A stretch of DNA of 64,000 nt from assembly GCA_016081115.2 (NCBI GenBank), contig JABTTQ020001508.1, positions 62,001 to 126,000 on the forward strand, read 5' to 3'. This DNA comes from Rehmannia glutinosa (taxonomy: Eukaryota > Streptophyta > Magnoliopsida > Lamiales > Orobanchaceae). The translations under genes and the position numbers were made by a program. Below, piece after piece: positions 33,338 through 45,429 of the stretch. How positions within the stretch are numbered: the first letter of the stretch is position 1; every line of letters starts with the position of its first letter. The notes under the pieces are model-generated. The model saw only the letters and a list, made by a program, of their open reading frames with translations, ran no database searches and was not told the origin of the DNA.

Positions 33338-34849
33338 AAATTCCCCAAACTTACAGCATTGCTCGTCCTCGAGCAAATTAAATAAATAATATAAAAGGGT
33401 AAAAAGAACACACAAGAACACTATAAACATTTAATCTAATTCTACTCCATATTTAAGTTAACCATGAAATTCATTATCAAAAAGTCATCTTTCATAAACT
33501 CGGCATAATTAATTCTCTCTTGGTACTTGACATCATGACTCATAAGTAAATAGTGTATCACTCATCTCTCAAAGTGTATGGTAAGCGTTTATGCTCAAAA
33601 TCAATTCAACGAAAGTAGAACTATCATAGGCTTGCAAATCGTCTTAACATCTCTACCACTTTTGTGTGCACAATTTAAGAATAAAAAAGGACTTTTCATT
33701 TGGGTGTAATGTAGGCTCTTTGGTAAGGGTAGAAAAAATTTGGATTAAGTGACTTGACTTGAGAAAATAGAATTTTAAGCGCATTTGGACTTGCATTTCA
33801 CCAACACAATTTCATCTAAAAATCATTCTCAAGAAATTTTCTTTTTCAACTCGAGTATTCACTTATTTCCCATTCTTCATTCTTAAGCCTTTTTGCCTTT
33901 TTTTTTTTCTTTTTCTCTAGTCTCAAGCTCTCATCTTTTTCACAATTTTTAGAATTTGTTTTCTTTCTTTTGCTCGATTTTATCTTTTCTTTATTTTTTC
34001 AGAGATTTTTTTTTCTTTTTCGAGCTTCATACATTCTTCATTCACGTAAGTCTTTGCTCATCCCTCTTTCTTTTGCCAACTTTCTCTCTTTTTCATTAAT
34101 TTTCACCACATCTACCCCAAACTTGTTCATATTCTATAAGCTCACGAAATTTAAGGGATAAAATCATTTTGCAAATTTAATGATCAATGTGGCTAACAAT
34201 AAAACGTTTTGGCTCAAAATTGGCTGACTAGAGAATCATGAGTTCATAGGTAGGCTTTTTAGGCTAAGTAGGCTAAAACAAAGTGGCCTTAAATTATTTT
34301 AAAAAATTGCACACACACATGGCTTCAATGAAGATACCAGAGCAGGTTCTAGAGTTCTATCAATCATGAATGACACACTCAAGAACAAATAAGATGCATA
34401 AGATAAAACAGTTTCAGGCACAAAAGCTCACAGACTTATTTTTTGCAACATGCTCAAATACCCAATTTTCTCAACTAATGTCAAACAAATAAATGATATC
34501 TTCCCAACAATTCAACACATTATTCCCAAAAGTATGTTATCTCATTCAATTAAATGCCTATAGTAAAATCACATGGAAGCTTTAGGCATATTCAAAAACC
34601 TTGATTGAAAATCACACACAAAAGCAATTAAACGTGCTAAAGCAATAAACGTGCTAAAAAAATAAAAAATGAAAATTTCAAAAAAATCAAAAATTTTAAT
34701 GCAAATATGCTCTACATGCAATCCTAAATGCAATGCAAAAAGTACTAAATTACGCATTCTTGACAACCCCCAAACTTAAAATATGATTCATCCGGAACAT
34801 ATAAGGAAATTATCAAAACTAAAGAGGAATGTGTAATAAGTACTTGCAT
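33338..34849 (-). other. Athila-II polypurine tract and 3' non-coding zone
   Basis: The tract AAGTTTGGGGAATTT (minus strand, 33352-33338) precedes the LTR and is itself preceded by TCGAGGACGAGCAATG, a common Athila/Tat phrase. The rest, up to the ORF-1 stop, is AT-rich and non-coding, with T/CT-rich blocks at 33890-34130. Confidence 0.75.
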
Positions 34850-34852
34850 AGC

Positions 34853-35238
34853 TCACTGTGGTGGTGGATGTGGAGGGTAGTGGCCTTGTGAAATGTGCCA
34901 CTGGTCCATACGAGACATCTTTTTGTACATGTACTGCTGCTGCTGGGTGATGGCATCGAATGTCTGTAAGTACTCTGTGTGGTACTCATCAACTGTAGTT
35001 GTCAACTGATAAGTATCATCTATCAATTTTCCCACATTGGCTTCCACCCTTTCTAGCATATCACTCATGGTAAATCTTCGGTTACCCCCTTGTCTAGAGG
35101 GTTCCAACACCTCTCTCATCGGTTCATCTGGCTTTTCTTGAGCAGCAGCCCCCTGTTCACCTCTTAGCAACCAATTACCCATATTTCCTATGGATGTAGC
35201 TTCTGGGTTAGGAAGCTTTAACCTTTGTTCTATCTGTC
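34853..35238 (-). pseudogene. Athila ORF-1-type protein, C-terminal part
   Basis: A 109-residue open frame (MGNWLLRGEQGAAAQ at its start, QQQQYMYKKM in the middle, HYPPHPPPQ before the stop at 34853). Its coiled-coil-like and proline-rich tail matches the usual end of the Athila ORF-1 family. The coding sequence upstream (to 35238) reads KLPNPEATSIGN. Copia-II separates this part from the N-terminal part at 49309-50200. Confidence 0.7.
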
Positions 35239-36752
35239 TGTAGGTCCCAAGGGGTGTGAGTAAGGTTTAGAAGGGGGGGTTGAATAAACCTTACCAACTT
35301 TTCGATTTTAGTCCTTTTAAAATATTACAAAGTTAATTACACAACTAAGTACTTGAGGGACATCTAAGTTAGTTAATCAGCAGAGTTAGCCACTCAACAG
35401 ACTCGAAAGAGCTGTTGATAGAATAACTCAACTGTTTAAACTAAACCTTAACTTGGTTGTGATGAGATTTTCAGCGGAAGACTTAACACCCTTGAATTTG
35501 ATTTTATCTTTGTTTTAACACTTTGTTATTTATCAGTTGGATCGCAAATTATCAGCGGATATAAAATATGTGTGCAAGAATATAAATATGCTGAAATGTA
35601 AATGACATAATAATTTTTATAGAGGTTCGAAGATGGGGTAATTCTTCTACTCCTCTCTTCTCCAACTCCTGGAGGAATCCAGTAAGTAATGATCAATTTA
35701 CAAAGTGGTTATCAATCTAGATACAAGTCTTGGTCACACAGCTGACTTGCTCCTTTGGGACTCAGTCTGGAGATGCCTTGATCACACAGTTGGCTTCTTT
35801 TCTCAAGCTTCTTGGATTTGATTCCAATAACTTGAGATTGGTTCTACCTTGAACCTTCTTACAATCCTCCTTGGAAAGTAGACCCCTTTTGATTCTTCAA
35901 AAGTTTTCTCTTCAATAATTTGAAGTTGTCTTTCCTTCACAGCTTAGCATTGGATCGATTTCCTTCGAGATTTAGGTTTGAGGATTTTGCTTGAATAACT
36001 TGAGAATATTTTGTAGGTTACTGATATAAATGTTGCTTGTTATCTCGGGTGTGCTAGGTTCGGGTAACCTTTTATCAAAGTGATTCTCGGCCTTTTATAG
36101 TGATCTTTCAAAAATCGCCCGTTGAAGAGATAGTGATTTTCAAAAGTCACTTATGTTTGTTGGCTTGTCTTTTCTTGGTCTTCAATCTTGAGATGTAGAC
36201 CTTTCCTCGTATTAAATGAATGTTGACTTTTCGAGAATCGACACGAGGTGCGAGTGCTTTCCATTGGTTTATTCCTTTTGCACGCTTCTCGGGATCGAGC
36301 ACTTTAAGACATGGCAAAGCATGGAAGTATTACTTATTTAAGTAATGTTCTTGACTTTTGTGCAACGGATTCTTTTCGATTAACTCCTCATTGCGGTTGC
36401 CTTTTTCCCAGGTGACTTGAGTCCGCTCCAATGATTGAAAGATTCATGTCACTTCAACTTGACTTGGCTTCTTGGATTGACTTAATCGACTCTTCTTCTC
36501 TCAATTGTCTCATAGCCAATACTCCTTGATCGAGTCATTGGTCTTCTTTCTTGGCCATACTCGGTTGTTCCTCGTGAGTCTTCACTTCACATCTTGATTG
36601 ACTTCTTGTATTTCCAGGCATAGGCGACTTGGCTCGGCTTATATACAAATTCTATCTATTACAATAAAAATTACATGGAAAATGGGGTGCCAACTTTCTA
36701 GTCAAAGTTTTACATGGCATTCATCAAAATCTAAACAATAAATTTCGCAAAA
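35239..36752 (-). repeat. Copia-II 3' LTR
   Basis: A 1514-bp LTR, TGTAGGTCCC at its plus-strand left end. The minus-strand TATA box CTATAAAAGG lies at 36091-36100. The upstream U3 (36220-36610) contains TTGACT at least five times, a WRKY-type W-box core (near 36223, 36351, 36458, 36475 and 36600). Compared with the 5' LTR it keeps about 90 bp near 35910-36015 that the other has lost. Confidence 0.9.
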
Positions 36753-36770
36753 ATTTCCCCCTTTTTGATG
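36753..36770 (-). other. Copia-II polypurine tract
   Basis: Minus strand CAAAAAGGGGGAAATTT directly before the LTR start. Confidence 0.85.
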
Positions 36771-36996
36771 ATGCCAAAACTTAACAAGATTAAGTAAAAT
36801 GTAAACAAACAGGATACATATGGACAATGCGAGAAACAAAGAATGTATGTGTTGAATAGATCATTTTATTGACCATATCATTCTTGTTCTTTACACAGCT
36901 GTATACAATGTGTATCAGAGCAATCAGAGCATACTTATATCTACGCAAATTACAGATTTTTCATTAAATGTACAGAAGACTTACATACATATGTAT

Positions 36997-39900
36997 TTAC
37001 AAAAGTAAAATACATGAAGGGGTTAGCAGCAACACTTCATCGCCTTCGCTGCCTCCTTCTTTCTTCTTCAGCTCTGTCTTCATCAGCTCTCTTTCATTTC
37101 TTTTCATCTTCAGTTGCTTTCTTCTTTTCATAAGCTCTCTTCGCAGCTTCATCTTTTCTTTTTCTTTCATGTATTTCTTGCCACAGCTGAGTTTGTCTCT
37201 TATTTTCTTCTTCGATTCTTTTGACATATTCAACATTTTTCCTCTCCACTTCCAGATTGGCTATAACATCATATCCAGCCCAGTAGATCCTTCCTTTCTT
37301 GCCTGGATCTACATATTCAATATTTTTGGGTAGAGGTCTAGGTTTAAAACCTCCACATCCACCACTTCTTCCTTCTCTTCTGGGCGTATATTGTACCGGA
37401 GTCTTCTTCTTACCAGCTGAGTGACTGCTAGTAGTCTACTGTCTATCAGCTTCTTCGCACAGCTTCAGACCTTTCTCCCAGTACAAGTCCCAGGCTTGGG
37501 CTATGGACATGTTTTTGAAATATCATTCGAACTCGAGCGTTTTGAACTCTTCAACTGATCTTGGCTCTTGTCCGTCATCTGGAATGGCATCTGTATCTTT
37601 CCTACCAGAATGCCTCCAAATTGTTTCAACATTTCTTCAACATGGACATCCGTTCTCTTGTTGAAATCCTCTATCTCTGCTTCTACATTTTTTCTCTTTT
37701 GAGACATTGGCACATCAGAGTGATGGAGCGGCAGAGTCACCGTAAGTTTGTTGATTATGCTAGATGTGACATGACCTTGCTGAGGGGTCTCAGCAAGCAT
37801 TAAGGTCACATCCTTTGACCTTTCCCCCTCAACAGATTTTCCCTTCTCCTTCCTATGCTCAACAGTTGTTTCTTTCTTCTCCACAACAGCTGTCTCCTTT
37901 TCCTTCTCAACAACCGTCTCCTTCAACATCTTCAGGTATTCCTCTTCCCCCTTTTTGGCATCATCAAAGGAGAGAGGACCCCGAAACATCCCGACAAGCA
38001 TGAAGTCCGGTCGGGTGAGCAGCGAGCACTCGCTAGAGTCTGCTGCAGAGTATGCTGTTTGAAATTCTGAGCGGGTGGCTTTGGACTCGGCTGCCACAAG
38101 TTTCATTTCAGCCATAAGAAGGCTAAATTTGGCATTCATATTCTCATTAACGCGCAGAAGTTCTTTTCGATGAAATTCACGCAGCAACTTGATCTCAGTT
38201 GTATGGGAGGCATACAATCTCTCCATATAGGTCTGCATCCTCGCCTTCATGTCAGCATTGTCAGCACTCCAAACCAGTATTCTGTTGTATAGTGCCTTGA
38301 AGTAGCGAACTTGCTCGAGATGCATGGCTCTCAATGTATTAAGACCATTCCCTTATCATGGCCACCACTCCTCTCAAGTCTCTTTGTGAGAGTGGCATCT
38401 CTGTTGTCCGGGCGCATGTCGAGAGAGGCTTAGTGCCGTTCAATCTTCTCAATCTCTTCATAGATATTCTTGAAGATTTCATGCATCTCAGCTGTCTGAC
38501 TTGAGTCAACTGCCAGCCACTCTGCATCGAAATTGAAATCAACTGGCACAATCGAATCAGTAGGAATAATGGGGTCTTCTTGGATGGTGTAGATCTTCTG
38601 TTCTTTTGTAGTCTCTTATTCTAGTACGGGCAGTTCGCGAGAAAAAGGAAATACATCTTCATATGCATCGTCTCGCACTTGAGATATTGTGCGCGAGGTG
38701 GTCACTGCTGCAACTCTGGTAGCCTACGCAGTTGAAGTTGTGGTAGCTAGGGCAGTTGAATGTTTTTGCCCAGCTGATTAGCCTCAGCTGTCTTAACAGC
38801 TTCTTCGGTCTCAGTAGGTTTTTCCATTTGAGTAGACTGGTCCTCAACTGTATCAACAGCGTCCTCGGATGATGATGGAACCTGGGGGCTTGGTTCATCA
38901 TCAAAGTTGAATGTTTGACGAGCAGCTTTGAAACTTGACTAACTCGCCTGCTGAAGAACATCCTCAGTTGGGTCCTTGGGATGTGCAATAGGGGTGGACT
39001 CAGCTTCATCTTCAGATCCCAGAAATGATATATCAAGGTTGTCTTGGGAATCATGAAGTGCACTAATCTCTTTCTCAGATTCTTCAATGTGAACATGAGG
39101 GATGTTCTGCATTTCTTTCTCTTTACCCAGGGAAGTCTCAACCTCCCTCGGGCCTTCAATACCTTTAGCAGTCTCATCTGCAGAAAGGCCTTCTTCATTC
39201 CCTTCGACAGACGCAGCTGTCTTGGGTCTTCTGCAGTGGCATCCACAGGAGTCTCAACTCCTTGGATTGCACTTTCATTGCCTAGAGTGGTAACTCCCGG
39301 GGCATTTCCAACCTATGCCTCGACTGCATCAGCAGTGTCCTCAGCCTGCAAAGTTGTTGGCACTTTAGCTGGGACAGACTCAACTGTCCGAGCTTTGTTA
39401 GTGACAACTTGTTGTTGTTCTTTTTCTTTCTCTTTCTCCACTTCGCCTCCTTCCTTCATTGTGGAGTCATCTGCAGCATCCTCCGACCTAGCTACATTGG
39501 AGTGTGTTTCCCCTTCAGCTGGCGCACCAGTTGAGTGACTGATGGTGGGGTCACTCTGTTCCAGACTCCCGGCTATTTCCATTGAGTGTTCAGCCGTGGG
39601 GGCAGGTGGTAAGACACCTTCGACAGGGGTTGGCTCAACTTGGGTGCCCAAGTTCCCAGTGTCATCGCCATATCCCTTGGATCCGTTCTCTGAGTGAACT
39701 GGGTAAGTGGTTGCAGCAATAACTGTTGCAATCTGTTGTACCACTCCCAACAGATCAATCTCCAGCTGAGATTTAGAAGACTCTCCTGGTCCTTCCCTCA
39801 GCTGCTGCTCATGCATCAATTTGGATTCTAGCATGGCTTGCTGCATGTCCAACTTCTCCTTTGCAGCAACCAGATCCATGTCCTCATCACTTCCCGAGAG

Positions 39901-41646
39901 CATATCAATGTGAGGATGAGTGTGGTCGTTGGTTCCAGTGAGAGGACAAATGCGTTGATTTTCTCACGAGATTCTGCTTCCTCAGCTGCTCTGGCTTTTT
40001 CTTGCTCCTTACGAATTTGCAGCATTTTTATGGAGTTATCCTCATCCAGGGCCTGCAGTACAGTGGCAATCTCAAGAATCTTGAAAAGCTCCTCTTCTTC
40101 CTCAATATACTCAGGGTGTTCAAACTGCACCCTTGAGTGACTCAGCTTCCATTTTCTCCATTCTCGCAGACGACTCTGGATGTCTGGGTATAATGGAGAA
40201 TACATGAATATACCATCATCTTCATCCTCTCCTTGTTGCCCTTCCTTTTCCGGAATGGAAGGCAACATACTCTGTTGCTCTTCACCTTCGGCAGCATCTG
40301 AGGCAGGTGGAGACACAGTCCGTTCAACAGGGGATTCTGCTGTCTCCGCCACTTCTTCATCCTCAGTTGTTCTATCCACAGCTGGGTCTTCGACTTGCCT
40401 TTGCCGACTATCCTCAGCAGACTTGGTTGTTTTTCAATAACTTCTCGAGACCGCACTTCTTCTTCAAGATCCTCGAGATTTTCTCTCGTGAGTAGCAGAG
40501 ACTCATTTGTCTTTTCAAGCTCTAAGAGCTTGGTGATTCTTCTCCTTCTCTTAGTTTTCACTAGAGGAATGTCCAGTTCTACTTCCTCCAGGTTCTTTGA
40601 AGGTAAAGCCCTTTGGAGTTGCCTTAGAGGAAGTTGCCCTTCTCGCCTGGCAGCGATCCTCTTCTTCTTAATTAATGGAGAAGGTATTAAGGGTTCCTTC
40701 TCCACCAGCTGCGCAGGGGCGGGAGACACACTGTAGGGGGCGGCGACTAGCTGCGGGGGGTGCATCTTTCTTCTTTCTTTGCGGGAGCATCTTTATTCTT
40801 TGTAGCCGCAGGGCAACTTTTTCTTCTTGGGGGGGAGAGAATTTGTTTCCTCGGGGTTATCCGATTCCCCCTCACTTGTGTCCGCCCTCTTCACATGGGC
40901 TCTCTTCTTGGGCTCTGAAAGGTTCGCCTAAACATCTTTTTGTTTACATGGAAGGGCTTTCCATGCTGAAGGGGAATGCCCTTCACTTCCATCAATTGGC
41001 CAATAACTAGGCCATAGCCGAGTGATCCTCCAAAGGATCCATCTTCCTTGAAAGACTTGTTCGCAACGTTCTGGCAGAGTCTGTCGATACGAACTCAACC
41101 CGATTAACTTTTTTTTCCTTGCATGATCAGCCATGACGATCGGCTTAGTCTTTGATGATTGATTGAAAGCGCCAAACTTCATATCCACACATTTTGAGAT
41201 GACATCCATCAGCTTGTGATAGTCGTCCTTTAGCAATTTCTTGTCAGCTGTGTAGACTACTTTCGCAGCACACTCGGGTTTGGCTACTTCTTTCCATGCA
41301 ACAGCCAAGTCCACATCAGCTTCGTATATTTCCGGCATACCCTCGGACGGTAATAAGCAGTGCTCCACAAGGTCTTTAGCAGTGATCATGATGTCCTTGC
41401 GGTGGATGGAGGACTTAATCCCTTCATCCTGCACCTCGGTGTTCACATAGAAATGCGCCACCTCTTCCAGGTAGGTGTGCGAGTATTCTATCGTCAAAAA
41501 GGATTTAAGCCCAGATTTTTCCAACATATCCGCGATTTCTTCACAAGGGTTGCATCCGAACACTGCTTAATCATGCCTTCGAAATCCACTGAGGAACCTG
41601 AGTGGATTTGCTTTGATAACTTGACGAAATCAGTCTTTGGTGCCAT
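36997..41646 (-). pseudogene. Copia-II accessory (env-position) ORF, about 4.6 kb, frameshifted
   Basis: The start ATG at 41646 (MAPKTDFVKLSKQ) has a good plant context (ATGGC). After an early frameshift the reading continues in 41563-40928: EEIADMLEKSGLKSFL, YLEEVAHFYVNTEV, ITAKDLVEHCLLPSEG. This N-terminal pattern resembles the accessory ORF of Copia-Ib. From about 40900 to 38600 the frames are acidic and rich in E, T, A, V and S with repeated TAE/TVE words. From 38334 to 37500 the frame is open and helical (LREFHRKELLRVNENM; KEKETAVVEKKET), with a basic lysine-rich end at 37236-36997. SIRE elements often carry an ORF here that has been called env-like. I see no signal peptide or clear membrane span, so an envelope role is not supported. 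Frameshifts near 41560, 40930, 40140, 39830, 39250 and 38335 break it. Confidence 0.7.
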
Positions 41647-41782
41647 TTCTAGAAGATTCTACCAATTAAATCTTAATAAACTTGCTTTGAGAACAAGTAG
41701 GGTTTTCGAGAGAGAAAAACTGGCTTTTGTATGCTTGGAGATGAACAATTTTTAAGTGTGAGAGAGAAAGACTAGAGAAAAT

Positions 41783-42110
41783 GGATATATAAGGGTTATG
41801 AAAGGACGTGTTTATGGTTTTTGAATTTTGATCGAAATTAACGACTCAGATTTAGCACGTCACATTGCATTTAATTGCTCACATTTAATGCGGCAGCATT
41901 TATATCTAATCATATGCTTACTGTGCAGCTTTTGACCGTACCCGTCATTATTACGCTGATGTCATCCTTAAAAACATTCCCGCTCATTAAAAACGACTGC
42001 GTTTTTGTCACTTAGTTCATAAATGATTCAGCTTATTCCACAAGTGACTCAACTCTTCTTCTCTCCTTTCGTATAGTGACTCAGCTGCCAGTTAACTCGA
42101 TACAGCTGAC
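41783..42110 (-). promoter_or_regulatory. Putative internal promoter of Copia-II accessory ORF
   Basis: A TATA-like CTTATATATCC (minus strand, 41783-41793) lies about 140 bp before the accessory ATG. Upstream on the minus strand (42040-42110) are gtgactca and CAGCTG words (42082-42087, 42103-42108) and the phrase ctcttcttctctc, which also occurs in the LTR U3 near 36485. The layout resembles a second promoter, which is inferred. Confidence 0.45.
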
Positions 42111-42209
42111 TTCTCGATACGGTTGATTCACTTGGCTGATTCATGAAGTTTGTTCTATTTTCATCTTTTCATGTTCCATCTTTTCTCATTGAGTCTTCTG
42201 AGTGTCAAC

Positions 42210-43849
42210 TCACTCAATTAACCCTAGCTCATGCTTAAGCTCTTCAAATCTTGATTCACATAAAGGTTTGGTAAATATGTCAGCTAACTGTTTATCAGTT
42301 GAGATATATTCCAAAGTGATGTCTTTCTTTTCAACATGATCTCTTATAAAATGATATCTGACATCAATGTGCTTTGTTCTTGAATGCAACACATGATTCT
42401 GAGTGATTGCAATAGCACTTGTGTTATCACACATAATTGGAATCTCTTTTTCCTCAATTTCATAATCTCTCAAATGTTGTCTCATCCATAACACTTGGGA
42501 ACAACAACTGCCCGTAGCTATGTACTCTGCTTCATCTGTGGATGTGGCTATTGAGTTTTGCTTCTTGCTAAACCAGGAAACCAATATGTTTCCAAGCATT
42601 TGACAAGTTCCTGAAGTACTCTTCCTATCAACTCTACATCCAACATAGTCAGAGTCCGAGTAACCAATAAGCTTGAAACCACCTTCCTTTGGATTCCATA
42701 AGCCAACTTCTTGGCATCCCTCCAAGTATCTTAGGATTTTCTTAGCTGCAGTCATATGACTTTTCTTTTGGAGCAGATTGGAATCTTGCACATACACCTA
42801 CTGCAAAGGTGATATCTCGCCTGCTTGCTGTTAAATAGAGCAGTGATCCAATAAGTGCTATGTATCTTGTTTGATCCACAGGCTTGCCATCTGCATCCAT
42901 GTCCATCTTGATGATGTGTTCATTGGTATTTTCCACAGAAGACTTCTCTTCCATACCAAATTTCTTCATTAAATCTCTGGTGTACTTTGCTTGACTTATG
43001 AAGGTTCCATCCTTCAGCTATTTAACTTGGAGTCCTAAGAAGAATGTCAGCTCTCCCATCATGCTCATTTCAAATTTGCTTTGCATGAGATTTGAAAACT
43101 TATCACACAGCTCTTTGTTTGTGGATCCAAAAATGATATCATCCACATATATTTGAACAAGCAAAGATACTTTCCCCATCTTGAATTCTCAAGAATGTTC
43201 TGTCCACTTTGCCTTTGGTGAATCCATTATCTGTCAGAAATTGAGATAATGTATCATAACAAGCTCTTGGTGCTTGTTCCAAACCATATAAATCTTACTT
43301 GAGCTTGTACACTTTATCTCCAATGGTCTTCTGCTCAAAGCCTGGAGGTTGCTCAACATAGACTTCTTCTTCCAACAATCCATTTAAAAATGCACTTTTC
43401 ACATCCATTTGATATACAATGAAGTTCTTGTGTGTAGCATAGGCAAGAAACATCCTTATTGCTTTTAATCTTGCAACAGAAGTAAATGTTTCATCAAAAT
43501 CTATTCCCTCTTCTTGGCAATACCCTTTGGCTACCAATCTTGCTTTGTTTCTTACCACAGAACCTTCCTCATTCATCTTGTTTCTGAAAACCCATTTTGT
43601 GCCAATAACATTTTGATGGGTTGGTTTTTGCACCAATTCCCATACTTTGTTCCTTTTAAATTGATTCAGCTCTTCTTGCATGGCTTGAATCCAATGTGTG
43701 TCATCCAATGCTTGGGGCACATCTTTTGGCTCTATTTGGGAAAAAATAAAACAAATAAACATTGCTTCTTGTTGAGCTCTGGATCTGGTTCTTAGACCAT
43801 CTCTCACATAAATTACTAGCTTTGGTGGATGGTCTCTCAGCCATCTCAC
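42210..43849 (-). pseudogene. Copia-II reverse transcriptase and RNase H
   Basis: Polymerase: ELNQFKRNKVWELV, GTKWVFRNKMN, QMDVKSAFLNGLLEEEVYVEQPPGF in 43849-43295, then after a frameshift the YVDD box (minus strand, near 43155-43140). The LTASRRDITFAVGV and KKFGMEEK segments lie in 42969-42742. RNase H (42797-42210) is nearly intact: GYSDSDYVGCRVDRKSTSG, TDEAEYIA, MCDNTSAI, KHIDVRYHFIRDHV and QLADIFTKPL, with all key acidic residues present, ending at the stop at 42210. Confidence 0.9.
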
Positions 43850-43900
43850 ATCAGGTTGAAGTAAATCAGCTGGGTTCGGTCGTCTTGCAGTTGTGTTGTC

Positions 43901-45379
43901 TTAAGCAGTTCTTTCATTATCATTCAGCTGCAGATTTTCCAGCTTTGTTTGAGACTTAGCCGTCTCATCTTCATCTTGATTGATTTTTCCAGCTTCAGCT
44001 TCAACATAAGGACTCTTCTGCATAGTTGGCTGATTCAGCTTAACAGCTAACTCTTCAAGGTCTTCTCCATTTACATTAAGTTCATCAAAAACCACATGGA
44101 TAGACTCTTCTGTTACCATAGTCCTCTTCTTCAGCACTCTATAGGCTTTGCTCTCAGCTGAGTATCCCAAAAAGATACCTCCATCAGCTTTAGCATCAAA
44201 AGCCTTTAGATTGTCCTTGCCATTGTTGTGGATAAAGCATTTACATCCAAATATTTTAAAGTACCCAACATTTGGCTTTCTCCCTGTCCATATTTCATAG
44301 GGAGTATTTGTCGGATGTCTATTAATCATGCTTCTATTTTGAGTATAGCATGCGGTGTTGATGGCTATTTCTGACCCAAAATCTTTTAGACCCGACTTTT
44401 ACACTAACATTGTCCTTGCGACTTCCTTGAGAGTTCTCATTTTTTCTTCTTTTCGCTACTCCATTTCATTTGTGGAGTCCTTGTGTAGATAATTCATGAG
44501 CAATACCATTTTCAACACAACATCGAGTTATTATCCCATTGACAAACTCGGTTCTCTATCAGGACCTTATCTTTATAATGGTTTGACTCTTCTCATTTTG
44601 AACTCTTCTCATCACCGTTTGAGGTAACTTCGCAAGGTTTCCTTCTTTTTGCACATGAAGATTGTCCATGTATATCTTGAATAATCATCCACCACCACTA
44701 AGATGTATTTCTTTCCACTTATGCTAGTTGGCTCAACTGGACCAAATAAATCCATATGCAACAGATGCAATATACTTGTTGAAGGTGGACTAGACTTCTC
44801 TTTGAATGATGATTTGATCTGCTTTCCCATCTGGCATGCATCACAAACACTTTTCTTTTTGTACACTGAGTCTGGAAGTCCTTCTACAAGATGACTCCTT
44901 GCAAGCTTGTTAATTGTTTTGAAATTCAGATGACTCAGCTTCTTGTGCCACAGCCAACTTGATTCGGTTGTACTCTTTGCTAACAGACAAGTGCTTGGTG
45001 TGGCAGACGACCAGTCTACCACATACATGTTCTTTTGTCTGAATCCTTGCAACACTACTTCATTTGATTCAGTGTCTTTAATTTGGCATACTCCCATATT
45101 GAATCCAACAATATAGCCCTTGTCGCAGAGTTGACTAATGTTTAACAGGTTGAAGTTGAGGCCTTCAACATATGCAACATCTATGATTTTTAATCCATTT
45201 TTCTTGATGGATCCAGTGCCTCTTATTTCCCATGGAGCTTCATTTCCTCCAAATATGACTTTTGCGCCTCTAATCACCTTGAATTTTGACAGAGTTTTCT
45301 TGTTTCCTGTCATATGTCTGGAACAACCACTATCCATGTACCAGGTTCCTTGGCACTCAGTTGTTCCTTGAACCTGCAA
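43901..45379 (-). pseudogene. Copia-II protease and integrase
   Basis: The frame 45379-44612 has the protease with an intact D-S-G-C (WYMDSGCSRHMTGN, near 45345-45310), the GAG-pre-integrase block (SSWLWHKKLSHLNF, CDACQMGKQIKS) and the start of the integrase core (MDLFGP, VVDDYSRYTW). The middle of the core (44612-44330), where the second aspartate and the glutamate should be, is badly decayed. The frame 44329-43901 gives the C-terminal blocks (PYEIWTGRKPN, FGCKCFIHNN, GYSAESKAYRV, EESIHVVFDE) and an acidic linker. Confidence 0.88.
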
Positions 45380-45429
45380 TCAAGGAAATTAGTTTTTAGG
45401 TACCCATGCTTGTCTGGGTCCTGAGGGAT

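Noticed and set aside
36968..37333. Plus-strand 121-residue frame with hydrophobic runs
   Set aside because: Antisense shadow of the lysine-rich end of the Copia-II accessory ORF.
37815..41010. Several long plus-strand frames opposite the Copia-II accessory ORF
   Set aside because: Antisense shadows; the minus-strand reading has a clear start, direction and family context.
36997..41646. Copia-II accessory ORF as a viral envelope gene
   Set aside because: Position fits what has been called env-like in SIRE elements, but I see no signal peptide, fusion peptide or convincing membrane span.
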